Assembly: GCA_964483145.1 (NCBI GenBank)
Contig: CAZAAK010000037.1
Location: 1 to 22,622 of the forward strand
Source of the DNA: Colimorpha sp964483145
GTDB taxonomy: Bacteria > Bacteroidota > Bacteroidia > Bacteroidales > P3
Reading direction: 5' to 3'
Length of the DNA: 22,622 nt
Each line of letters begins with the position of its first letter. The first letter of the stretch is position 1. Below, piece after piece: positions 1-7,361 of the stretch. The position numbers and the translations under genes are program-made. The notes under the pieces were generated by a model. It was not told where the DNA came from. It worked only from the letters and a program-made list of their open reading frames with translations, and made no database searches.

Positions 1-55
1 AACAATGAGTATAACTGAATATTAACCCTGTCTAAAAATGGGGAGTACTATACAC

Positions 56-199
56 TATTGCTGTCCGGTAAAAATTTTTCTTGTTTCGGCAAAATTATGG
101 CCGACACTTTTTACGAGGTGCCATCCATTTTTTCTATCTTTGTTCTGCCAAAAAATACACTATCATGTGCAAAGACAGACATTTTACCAGACAGCAATA
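56..199. repeat. Short element bounded by inverted TTGCTGTCCGG repeats
   Basis: The 18 bases at 56-73 (tattgctgtccggtaaaa) recur inverted at 182-199 with one mismatch, giving a 144-bp unit with terminal inverted repeats, the shape of a MITE or insertion-sequence remnant. Its first ~56 bases resemble the last 52 bases of the window (22571-22622), including a second block near 'gccgacactt'. There is no credible ORF inside. A TAnnTTTG-like box (TATCTTTG, 135-142) faces right, but no -33 TTG is at the usual distance. The repeat is seen directly; the mobile-element reading is inference. Confidence 0.5.
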
Positions 200-223
200 A
201 AAATGATGCAAAGTCCCAGCTGA

Positions 224-443
224 ATGAGCAGCCAAACACCACCAATAGCGTCATACATTACCAGCGTGCCGATGGTAACGGCCACCGCAACGGCCCGCGA
301 AAACTACGACAGAATAGTAACAAGTGTCACACGACCAATCCTCCAAAGCTATGCAGGACAGCATGCAAAGCCTCAAAGGCCTAACACAGGCAGTATACGA
401 GGCCAAGGGACGCACCTTTAACCTAGCGGTAGGTTGTATGTAG
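224..443 (+). pseudogene. Possible frameshifted gene fragment, unrecognised
   Basis: A frame opening at the ATG at 224 reads to about 350 with a protein-like stretch (ARENYDRIVTSVTRPILQSY). It then turns into unlikely sequence, while another frame (351-443) continues with equally protein-like residues (QSLKGLTQAVYEAKGRTFN) to a stop at 441-443. A single frameshift near 350 would join the two into a C-terminal fragment of about 70 residues. I do not recognise a family. The fragment lies among repeat copies, which fits a decayed accessory gene, but chance ORFs cannot be excluded. Confidence 0.2.
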
Positions 444-449
444 GTTCGT

Positions 450-555
450 CTTTTTGTTTACCTTTTACTTAGCTTTCTTTTACCTTTTATTTACATTTTG
501 TTTAGGTGAGGTAAACAAAGAGTAAAAGAAAAGTAAACAAAAGGTAAACAAAAAG
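450..555. repeat. Imperfect palindrome with 45-base arms
   Basis: Arm 450-494 and arm 511-555 are reverse complements at 38 of 45 positions by my count, separated by a 16-base loop. The left arm is pyrimidine-rich and the right arm purine-rich. The right arm is built from loose ~11-base repeats of the type gtaaacaaaag. On the minus strand five of the seven mismatches would become G-U pairs, so a minus-strand RNA would fold better than a plus-strand one. It lies in a gene-free stretch; its function is unknown. Confidence 0.7.
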
Positions 556-820
556 GCGAAATTACCCATACTTTGCCACCTAGGCCTGGACTATCCAGCC
601 GGGCGAAGCATGCTTGCACGGGTCAACATTCCTTGCGGAGTATCAAGGAACATTGCGCCTTTCGCCAAGTGGTTACCATGATTTGCCTTACGCTTTTATA
701 CTACAAGGCTTTTGCCACATTCGTGGAAAATCCTAACAGAACGTTAGACTAGAGCATCGCCAAGGAGATGTACAGAGCGCCACTAGAACCGACACTTTTC
801 GATTAGGGGCGAGGCTTTCT
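556..820. other. Gene-free stretch
   Basis: I see no convincing coding frame here. It contains a ten-base palindrome (aagcatgctt, 606-615) and a small stem-loop with 7-base arms (629-635 and 644-650). At about 788-800 'accgacactttt' resembles the second block of the edge repeats (compare 100-112). The segment may be leftover sequence of the same repeat family. Confidence 0.4.
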
Positions 821-903
821 TTTCAGAAAAGAACGCCCGAAGCACAATTTCATTGGACTTCGGGCATATATTGCATGTTTTTTGAGTTTTTCCGGACAGC
901 AAC
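821..903 (-). repeat. Repeat copy A (type 2), inverted
   Basis: Read on the minus strand, this 83-base segment begins with ttgctgtccgg (892-902) and aligns along its whole length with 22487-22570 on the plus strand, at roughly four matches in five with about one single-base gap. Shared landmarks are 'ctcaaaaa', 'atgcccgaag' and 'tttctgaaa' in the same order. This copy also has an 8-bp stem (835-842 with 858-865) that copy B lacks. The two copies lie at opposite ends of the window in opposite orientation. Confidence 0.65.
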
Positions 904-958
904 AATAATGTATCTTTAACAACGGAACATGTCAAGCCGTTTGAAACGATTCTACAGA

Positions 959-992
959 CTAAAAAAAGTCCCGCCTCACAAGACGGGACTTT
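959..992 (-). terminator. Rho-independent terminator of rplU-rpmA
   Basis: Arms 965-973 and 984-992 form a 9-bp stem (aaagtcccg / cgggacttt) around a 10-base loop. On the minus strand the stem runs into a tract of seven T. It starts 20 bases past the rpmA stop codon, as expected for the end of the ribosomal-protein unit. Confidence 0.88.
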
Positions 993-1012
993 GGAATTAC
1001 TTGCCAAAAAAA

Positions 1013-1276
1013 TTATTCTGCCACATCGGGTACCACGGAAACGTAAGACCGGTCTTCGCGACCTTTCTTGAACTTAACAGTTCCGTCAACAAGAGCATAG
1101 AGCGTATGATCCTTGCCCATGCCAACATTCTCACCCGGATTGTGGACAGTACCACGCTGGCGGATAATGATATTGCCGGCGATGCAATGTTGACCGCCAA
1201 AGATTTTAACGCCTAAACGTTTGCTTTCGGATTCACGACCGTTACTGGAACTACCAACACCTTTTTTGTGAGCCAT
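1013..1276 (-). CDS. rpmA: 50S ribosomal protein L27
   Basis: An 87-residue protein with the L27 signature. It opens MAHKKGVGSSSNGRESESKR and continues through GGQHCIAGNIIIRQRGT and KDHTLYALVDGTVKF, collinear with the bacterial family at its normal length. L27 sits at the peptidyl-transferase centre of the large ribosomal subunit, its flexible N-terminal tail reaching toward the tRNA ends. The gene starts at an ATG 35 bases after the rplU stop, the usual rplU-rpmA pairing, and is followed by a terminator. There is no N-terminal pre-sequence of the kind cleaved in Firmicutes. The sequence begins directly with the mature form. Confidence 0.98.
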   Translation of the reverse strand: MAHKKGVGSSSNGRESESKRLGVKIFGGQHCIAGNIIIRQRGTVHNPGENVGMGKDHTLYALVDGTVKFKKGREDRSYVSVVPDVAE

Positions 1277-1311
1277 AATATAACGTTTTAAAAGGTTTTA
1301 CACTACTTTGA

Positions 1312-1620
1312 TTAATTGATACTATCGATTTTGATTTGGGTCAGATAGTCTCGATGACCGTTCAACTTCTGAAATCCCTTGCGACGGATTTTCTTGAACA
1401 CCAAAACCTTGTCGCCCTTAAGGTGGCGGAGGACGGTGGCCTTTACGTTTGCACCGGCAATATAAGGTTTACCTACCTCAACATTGCCGTCATTGTCTTT
1501 AAGCATCACGGTGTCAAAAGTAACTTCACTGCCCTCTTCATTCTGAAGACGGTTGACGAAGACCTTCTGATCTTTGGCGACCTTGAATTGCTTGCCTGCG
1601 ATTTCTACAATTGCGTACAT
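1312..1620 (-). CDS. rplU: 50S ribosomal protein L21
   Basis: A 102-residue protein beginning MYAIVEIAGKQFKV, the standard L21 start, and ending in the basic part RRKGFQKLNGHRDYLTQIKI. L21 binds 23S rRNA in the large subunit. The open frame extends 34 codons further upstream, to 1722, but I chose the ATG at 1618-1620. Homologues begin at this methionine, and the upstream part overlaps a good Bacteroidota promoter (1693-1722), so it is most likely 5' untranslated leader. The leader from the predicted transcription start is about 65-70 bases, long enough for regulation, though I see no clear structure in it. Confidence 0.97.
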   Translation of the reverse strand: MYAIVEIAGKQFKVAKDQKVFVNRLQNEEGSEVTFDTVMLKDNDGNVEVGKPYIAGANVKATVLRHLKGDKVLVFKKIRRKGFQKLNGHRDYLTQIKIDSIN

Positions 1621-1692
1621 TTCTCTTAATATATTTTGTTTGAATGATTTACTTAACAACCTATGAGCACTATCACCCATGGAAACGGACTG

Positions 1693-1722
1693 CAAAGATA
1701 CAACATTTTTTTCGATCGTCAA
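1693..1722 (-). promoter_or_regulatory. Promoter of rplU-rpmA
   Basis: Read on the minus strand, TTG (1720-1722) is followed by 19 bases and then TATCTTTG (1693-1700). This matches the Bacteroidota housekeeping consensus of a -33 TTG/TTTG and a -7 TAnnTTTG box at the proper spacing. Transcription should begin near 1686, about 65 bases upstream of the rplU start codon. Confidence 0.8.
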
Positions 1723-1894
1723 TTATTTTTCTGCAAAAATCGAAAAAGGACCTAGCATACTGATGAGTTCATCTAGACCAGTTTGGATGAATACAGCATT
1801 CGCTACATGGGACTTTTCGCATGAAGATTGAACTGCCATTAAGAGCAAAAGCCATGTTGTATTACACGGAGTGCGTTTACAACAGACCCGTTTT

Positions 1895-2371
1895 TCATAG
1901 CTTTCTTTCGACATATTGCTCAATGCAACCGGGAAGCTGAATGCGGTAGTTGCCCTCAGTAAGGAGAGTGGAAGAGAGGAGCAGATCGGCGGTGGTGCGA
2001 TTGGTTGCAAAGGCAATATTGTAAAGCGAAGCTAGACGAGAAAGGGCCGAGACATCGGTTTGATGCCCCTGAACGATAAGGTTGTCGCAGAAAAAAATAA
2101 GCATCTCTATCTTACCTTCGGCAATCATGGCACCAATCTGCTGATCGCCGCCCAAGGGCCCCGAGAGCAGTCGAGTGACATTATTGGCAAAGGGGCGGTA
2201 GGTTTCGCCGGGGTTGCTGGTGGGGAGCTCTATTTCCTGAATCAAGCGGCCGGTGGTGCCGGTGGCATAAAGATTGTGCCCACAGAGATGGTCGATGTTG
2301 GTCGTAATCCATTCCATAAACTCTTTTTTCCGGGCATCGTGTGCCACTAGGGCAATGTTGAGGATTTTCAT
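1895..2371 (-). CDS. mgsA: Methylglyoxal synthase
   Basis: A 158-residue cytosolic enzyme that converts dihydroxyacetone phosphate to methylglyoxal and phosphate, a bypass of lower glycolysis that relieves sugar-phosphate build-up. The family landmarks are all present: IALVAHD (residues 6-12), the phosphate-binding GTTG (38-41), SGPLGGDQQIGA (70-81), LIFFCD (91-96), H103 and D106, and FATNRTTAD (121-129). D76, D96, H103 and D106 line up with E. coli D71, D91, H98 and D101, and H11 with H19. Compared with E. coli there is an insertion of about 13 residues between GTTG and the GGDQQ motif (roughly 45-65). The start lies 31 bases after the M23 peptidase stop, so it is probably the last gene of the long minus-strand unit. 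Confidence 0.96.
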   Translation of the reverse strand: MKILNIALVAHDARKKEFMEWITTNIDHLCGHNLYATGTTGRLIQEIELPTSNPGETYRPFANNVTRLLSGPLGGDQQIGAMIAEGKIEMLIFFCDNLIVQGHQTDVSALSRLASLYNIAFATNRTTADLLLSSTLLTEGNYRIQLPGCIEQYVERKL

Positions 2372-2402
2372 ACAGGTTTGAGGATTGTTTATCTGATACT
2401 TG

Positions 2403-4166
2403 TTATCTTTTCAAGTGATACAGGAACTCGCTGGAATTTTGGCAACAATCGGTGAGAAAAATGCGGAGTTCCAAGTCGGTGGATGAGGTTGCAAGTTGGT
2501 CGAGGTCGATGGTGAGGGTTGCCGACTTGCCGTCGAACTCGCTGAGGACCCATTGGCCATTGACGAAGCAACGGTATTCGGCTACACCAGAAATATTGTC
2601 GCCCATCCTCATGCGGAGCACTTTGCCGACCTTCTTTCCCTCTTTGAAATTGAGCGGTTTTATGTACGGAGCCTCGGTATCGCTCATAACCACAAAATTG
2701 CCAAAAGTGCGCACCTCGGCTTCCAACCAACGGCCGGGTCTGCCCTCGATGTTGCGCTCAATAAGGCGAGATGGAAGAGCCGACGTCCGTTCTCCACTAA
2801 GCTGACAAATCACTAGCTGCTCAGGTTCATAGCCAACGACTACAGGAACACGGAGAATCCATGTGCGGTGGGGTGGGTAAGGACTCTTCCAAGGCTTGAC
2901 AGTATAGACGGGCGAGATATAACGGCGGTCGTTTTGGATACCATGGGTGAGCAAGTCGTCGTAGTAGACCATACCAGCAGGTATATCTATCTGATAATCG
3001 CCACGATAGACCTGTAATGGATACTGAACGAGGAGGCTGTCGGTGCGGAGATGATAAGAGGGGTGTTCGGGGACTTCGTGCATCGGCACGAGGGTTTCGA
3101 AACAATTGCGGACATAAATGGACCGAACCGCTTGATTTCCATTATAATCGGAGACTACCACCGTGATGCGGTGTAGTGTAGTGTCGCTGTCGATAAATCC
3201 GATGCTACCATCGCCAAAGGTGCGGGCAGGTCTGACAGGGTCGCCGGGAAGCCGGCGCGTGACAATATAAGGCTGTCGCGTAGACATAAAATAGTCCCAA
3301 TCGAGTTGGGCATTGATGGCGCGGGTGTCGCCAAAGGTTATTTTCTCCACTCGGTACTGGAAAAAGGGAGCCCCGTCAACCCACAAATCCAAACGTTCGT
3401 AGCCATTGTTCAGAGTAGAGCCCTTGGAACGGTCCGAGGCCCAAACACCTACATAAAACCGCCCGAGGACAGGAATGGGATTTTCCTTTGAGCCCAAGAC
3501 AGATTTCTTTCCGCTGAGGTCGACTTGGTAGGGGTTTGCGGTGCGGTTGAGCCGAGTATTTTTATCGACCGGTAGCAAGCGTATGCCATTGATGGTAGGC
3601 GCAATGGTGTCATCCAAAGCCACACCATAAGCCAACGGATTGAGCGACTGTTGGGTGCGGGTATTGCGAACTTCATAATGTAGGTGTGGTCCACCGCTCA
3701 TGCCACTATTACCGGCATAAGCAATCATCTGGCCTCGTTGAACAGGCAAAACTCCCTCGGAAAGGGTGGTATCAAAAGCATAGCATTGGTGCGTCCGCTG
3801 GAAGTTGAGCACATAGTCGGCAATGTCGCCATGGTAACCGTCGAGGTGTAGATAGACAGTGGTAATATTTCCTTTGTGATTGATATAAAGCATTTTGCCG
3901 CCATCATAAGCTGAAATGCGGAGACGGCAAACATAGCCATCGGCTGGGGCATAGACAGGCGTTCCAACCCCATTGTCGCCACCAATGCGCAAATCGATGC
4001 CGCCGTGGAAGTGGTTGGTACGGATTTCGGCAAAAGTGCCGGAAGGCTCAGCCGGAAGATGCAACGGGAAATCGAGTTTGGGAGGTTCGAAAGACTGCGA
4101 CTGAACCTTAAACAAATTGCCGAAGAGAACAGCCAAGAGGAGCAACGATAGCATGTTTTTTTTCAT
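2403..4166 (-). CDS. Secreted M23 family peptidase
   Basis: A 587-residue protein with an N-terminal signal peptide (about 1-23, cleavage after VQS) followed by a LytM/M23 zinc-peptidase domain at about 40-185. The metal-binding motifs are intact: HGGID gives H54 and D58, and HLHYE gives H161 and H163; YLHL (105-108) supplies the additional conserved histidine. Active members cut peptide cross-links in peptidoglycan, so this is probably a periplasmic or envelope wall hydrolase acting in growth or division. The remaining ~400 residues look like beta-rich accessory domains I cannot name. This layout, an N-terminal peptidase with a long C-terminal extension, is common in Bacteroidota. It begins 32 bases after recN. 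Substrate specificity cannot be read from the sequence. Confidence 0.9.
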   Translation of the reverse strand: MKKNMLSLLLLAVLFGNLFKVQSQSFEPPKLDFPLHLPAEPSGTFAEIRTNHFHGGIDLRIGGDNGVGTPVYAPADGYVCRLRISAYDGGKMLYINHKGNITTVYLHLDGYHGDIADYVLNFQRTHQCYAFDTTLSEGVLPVQRGQMIAYAGNSGMSGGPHLHYEVRNTRTQQSLNPLAYGVALDDTIAPTINGIRLLPVDKNTRLNRTANPYQVDLSGKKSVLGSKENPIPVLGRFYVGVWASDRSKGSTLNNGYERLDLWVDGAPFFQYRVEKITFGDTRAINAQLDWDYFMSTRQPYIVTRRLPGDPVRPARTFGDGSIGFIDSDTTLHRITVVVSDYNGNQAVRSIYVRNCFETLVPMHEVPEHPSYHLRTDSLLVQYPLQVYRGDYQIDIPAGMVYYDDLLTHGIQNDRRYISPVYTVKPWKSPYPPHRTWILRVPVVVGYEPEQLVICQLSGERTSALPSRLIERNIEGRPGRWLEAEVRTFGNFVVMSDTEAPYIKPLNFKEGKKVGKVLRMRMGDNISGVAEYRCFVNGQWVLSEFDGKSATLTIDLDQLATSSTDLELRIFLTDCCQNSSEFLYHLKR

Positions 4167-4198
4167 AATTGGGCTAAGACAATGGGAGTAGTAAAACG

Positions 4199-5881
4199 TT
4201 ATTGGGAGTTGCTAGTGGAGGAGGTATCCATAAGTTCGAGGGCTGTCTGAAGTGCTGCTGAGGTAGGTGGATTGGAAGAAAGCATAACGGCTATTTCGGT
4301 AATGCGCTCATCGGGTTCAAGTTGCCGGATATGGGAGACAGTGCGATTGCCTTCGAGAGCTTTGGCCACCTTGAGATGCTGCGAAGCCTTGGCAGCAATT
4401 TGAGGCAAGTGGGAGATGGCCACTACCTGCATGTGTTGCGCCATCTGTCGCATGATGCTGCCTACTGCCACCGAAATGTCGCCAGAGACACCACTGTCGA
4501 TTTCATCAAAAATAATAGTAGGTAGAAGACTGCGCTGGGTGACAACCGACTTGACGGCCAACATCAGACGCGATAGTTCGCCACCCGATGCCACTTCGGC
4601 AAGGGGGCGTAGGGCTCCGCCTTGATTAGCATTGAAAAGAAGCCTGACGTTGTCGTGCCCGAGCAAGTTAAAATCGTTAGCAGGAGTAATTTCCACCACT
4701 ATTTTGGCAGAAGCCATACCCAAAAGGGAGAGGATTGGTAAAAGGCTATTTTCCAACATCTTTCCTGCCGTAACACGAGCGGCCGTAACCTTATCTGCAG
4801 CCTGTTGCATGCGGGCAAAGGCGCTGTCGACCTGTTCCATGATTTCGCGGATACGGTCATCAAGGCTTTCGGCCTCTTGAAGTTGTTGACCTAGCTGCTG
4901 TTGTATGTCGAGGAGGTTGGCAATGGTATCAACGCCATGTTTTTTCTGCAAACGGTAGATGAGGTCAAGCCGGTCGCCGACCTGTTCCTGCCGCTCAGGC
5001 GAAAACTGAAGCCTCTCATTAAGAGTGGAGATTTCGGAAAGGATGTCCTGCAACTCTATTATGGAAGAGTCGAGCCGCTGGTGGAGAGATTGGATGTCGG
5101 GGTGACAAGAGGAAACATGTTCCAAAGCAGAACGGGCAGTTACCAACCGGGCCACAGCGCTATCGTCATTGTCGGAATCACCATCGCAGACAGCGACCAC
5201 GGTGCTAAGAGCCTCCTTGATGGCACCCGTATGCTGGAGGAGGCGCGCCTCCTCCTCCAACTCTTGCTGTTCGCTTGGTTGAAGCTTGGCAGATTGGAGT
5301 TCTTCAAAAAGAAAACGATTATAGTCCAATATCTTACTATTTTCTGCATCTTGGGCGGTAAGCTGTTCCAATTGTCGTTTCAAGACGCCATATTGACGAT
5401 AAAGCGCTTGGTATTCTGCAAGGAGAGATGTATCAGAAAAAGAATCCAAGAGCTGGATTTGAAAGAAGCTTTCGGTAAGCGTAAGGGTTTGGTACTGAGA
5501 GTGGATGTCTATAATATGCGATCCCAATTCCTTGAGAAACTGAAGATTTGCCGGAGAGTCGTTGACAAAAGCACGACTTTTTGCCGAGGGAAGGATTTCG
5601 CGGCGGAGAATAAGGGTATCGTCATAATCGGCATCGTATTGCCCGAAGAGAGGCTGAAGCCCGAGGCCAGTAATGTCGAAAGAGGCCTCCACAACGCATT
5701 TGCGTTCTTTGTCGGAAATAACTTGAGCATCTGCACGTTGACCAAGTAGGAGACCTAATGCGCCCAAGAGGATGGATTTGCCGGCACCAGTTTCACCGGT
5801 AATGACTACGAAACCATCATCAAAAGAGATATCGGACTCTTGGATGAGGGCGTAGTTTTCGATATGGAGAGTTTTGAGCAT
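4199..5881 (-). CDS. recN: DNA repair protein RecN
   Basis: A 560-residue SMC-like ATPase acting early in recombinational repair of double-strand breaks. It starts MLKTLHIENYALI, as RecN proteins do, with Walker A GETGAGKS at 29-36. The ABC signature ASGGELSR lies at about 431-438 and Walker B TIIFDEID at 455-462, followed by the D-loop-like SGVSGDI and the switch histidine in AISHLPQIA. The middle region (about 150-370) is rich in Glu, Gln and Leu and should form the antiparallel coiled coil. Length matches the usual ~555 residues. The gene follows sufS by 57 bases and precedes the M23 peptidase by 32. No LexA-like box was identified upstream. Confidence 0.97.
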   Translation of the reverse strand: MLKTLHIENYALIQESDISFDDGFVVITGETGAGKSILLGALGLLLGQRADAQVISDKERKCVVEASFDITGLGLQPLFGQYDADYDDTLILRREILPSAKSRAFVNDSPANLQFLKELGSHIIDIHSQYQTLTLTESFFQIQLLDSFSDTSLLAEYQALYRQYGVLKRQLEQLTAQDAENSKILDYNRFLFEELQSAKLQPSEQQELEEEARLLQHTGAIKEALSTVVAVCDGDSDNDDSAVARLVTARSALEHVSSCHPDIQSLHQRLDSSIIELQDILSEISTLNERLQFSPERQEQVGDRLDLIYRLQKKHGVDTIANLLDIQQQLGQQLQEAESLDDRIREIMEQVDSAFARMQQAADKVTAARVTAGKMLENSLLPILSLLGMASAKIVVEITPANDFNLLGHDNVRLLFNANQGGALRPLAEVASGGELSRLMLAVKSVVTQRSLLPTIIFDEIDSGVSGDISVAVGSIMRQMAQHMQVVAISHLPQIAAKASQHLKVAKALEGNRTVSHIRQLEPDERITEIAVMLSSNPPTSAALQTALELMDTSSTSNSQ

Positions 5882-5938
5882 AAATTAGTAAACTTTGGTA
5901 TGTCAAACAGCGGATTCGAACGGGGATTCTTATCCCTG

Positions 5939-7132
5939 TCAATCCAACATTGGAGCAATACGGTGAAGGGCATCGCACAAGGCATCGATATCGGAGCGTG
6001 TGGTGTAGGAAGCAAAGGAGACGCGCACAGTACCGGGAATGCCATAGCGGTCCATAATGGGTTGGGTACAGTGATGGCCGGTGCGAACGGCAATACCCAA
6101 CTTGTCTAGAAGAACGCCGACATCATAGGGATGAGCATTGCCGATGAGAAAGGACACAACTCCCACCTTATCAGGGGCAGTGCCGATAAAACGGATGTTG
6201 GGAACGGCAGAGAGTTTTTGCATGGCATAGTCCATTATTTGTTTTTCATGACATGCAATGACATCCATACCTTGACTTTGGATATAGTCAATGGCAGCCC
6301 CTAGACCTAGTACATCTCCCACGGAAGGAGTGCCGGCCTCGAACTTGTACGGAAGTTCGTTGTATGTAGTTTTTTCAAAAGAAACATCCTGAATCATTTC
6401 TCCCCCACCCTGATATGGCGGCAACTGATTAAGAAGTTCCTCCCGTCCGTACATGACACCCACGCCCATAGGGGCATACATTTTGTGACCCGAAAAACAA
6501 TAGAAATCGCAACCAATATCCTGCACATCAACAGGCATATGGGCTATAGCCTGAGCACCATCAATAAGAACCGGTACCTGCTGACTATGAGCAATACGGG
6601 TAATCTCTTTAACGGGATTGACAGTGCCGAGGGTATTGGAAACATGGTTGACGGCTACTAAACGAGTCCGGGCAGTGAATAGCGACTGATAAGTATCTAG
6701 GTCAAGGATTCCTTGGTCGGAAAAAGGGATGACACGTAAATGCGCGCCTACCTGTTCGCAAGCCAATTGCCAAGGAACAATATTGGAGTGGTGTTCCATA
6801 CCGGAAACAATAACCTGGTCATCCTTGTGAAGGAACCGATGGCCAAAGGTAGCTGCAACCAAATTGATACTCTCAGTAGTACCTCGCGTAAAAACAATCT
6901 CCTTGTTACTAGCAGCATGAATAAACTGACGAACCTGCGAACGAACATCTTCGTAACGTTCGGTGGCAAGGGTGGCAAGGTAATGGGTGCCACGGTGGAT
7001 ATTGCTATTGAGGGTGAGGTAGTAAGAGGTAAGGGCATCAATCACCCGTTGCGGTTTTTGAGTGGTGGCTGCATTGTCGAGATAGACTAGCGGATGACCA
7101 TAGACTTGGGTACCTAGAATAGGGAAATCCAT
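5939..7132 (-). CDS. sufS: Cysteine desulfurase, SufS type
   Basis: A 397-residue pyridoxal-phosphate enzyme that takes sulfur from cysteine, leaving alanine, for iron-sulfur cluster assembly. It begins FPILG, then YLDNAATTQKP, typical of the SufS (group II) class. H115 lies in the GMEHHSN motif, the PLP-binding lysine is K217 in SGHKMYAP, and the catalytic cysteine is C355 in RTGHHCTQP. No other suf gene (B, C, D, E) is present in the window, although SufBCD-SufS clusters are common in Bacteroidota. The sulfur acceptor must therefore be encoded elsewhere, or this copy serves another sulfur pathway. It starts 3 bases after a 61-residue membrane protein gene, suggesting translational coupling. 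Confidence 0.95.
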   Translation of the reverse strand: MDFPILGTQVYGHPLVYLDNAATTQKPQRVIDALTSYYLTLNSNIHRGTHYLATLATERYEDVRSQVRQFIHAASNKEIVFTRGTTESINLVAATFGHRFLHKDDQVIVSGMEHHSNIVPWQLACEQVGAHLRVIPFSDQGILDLDTYQSLFTARTRLVAVNHVSNTLGTVNPVKEITRIAHSQQVPVLIDGAQAIAHMPVDVQDIGCDFYCFSGHKMYAPMGVGVMYGREELLNQLPPYQGGGEMIQDVSFEKTTYNELPYKFEAGTPSVGDVLGLGAAIDYIQSQGMDVIACHEKQIMDYAMQKLSAVPNIRFIGTAPDKVGVVSFLIGNAHPYDVGVLLDKLGIAVRTGHHCTQPIMDRYGIPGTVRVSFASYTTRSDIDALCDALHRIAPMLD

Positions 7133-7135
7133 AAC

Positions 7136-7321
7136 TTATAGTTGTTTATACTTAATGTACATAACTGCCAAAAAGATGAGAATAAGGGCAAGAAAAATAA
7201 AGAAAGCCCAACTGCAACCGCGTTTGGGCAAAGGGCGGTCTTTACGGGTGAAGATACGTGAGAACTTGATTTTGATATCAGTCTCTTCGGGAGTCGGGTC
7301 GGGTCTGGGAAAATCGTACAT
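7136..7321 (-). CDS. Small single-pass membrane protein, unknown
   Basis: A 61-residue protein I do not recognise. The first ~35 residues are polar and charged, with prolines near the start (PRPDPTPEE) and a basic stretch (KFSRIFTRKDRPLPKR). A single hydrophobic segment at about 38-56 is followed by YIKYKQL. The positive residues before the helix predict a cytosolic N terminus. Its stop lies 3 bases before the sufS start and its ATG 40 bases after the dedA stop, so it is embedded in the operon. The tight placement and well-formed membrane segment argue that it is a real gene. Confidence 0.65.
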   Translation of the reverse strand: MYDFPRPDPTPEETDIKIKFSRIFTRKDRPLPKRGCSWAFFIFLALILIFLAVMYIKYKQL

Positions 7322-7361
7322 CTCTGTTCTTAAGCTGACTGGTTTTGACTTTTTGGTTAAT

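Noticed and set aside
1621..1722. N-terminal extension of L21 to a start at 1722
   Set aside because: It overlaps the TTG-N19-TATCTTTG promoter and homologues begin at MYAIVEI; it is treated as leader.
4901..5749. 282-codon plus-strand open frame
   Set aside because: It lies wholly inside recN, antisense to an unmistakable coding sequence, and resembles no known family.
5890..5935. tRNA T-arm-like sequence on the minus strand (GTTCGAATCC) between sufS and recN
   Set aside because: The bases flanking the loop do not pair as a T stem, and no acceptor, D or anticodon arm fits in the 57-base gap.
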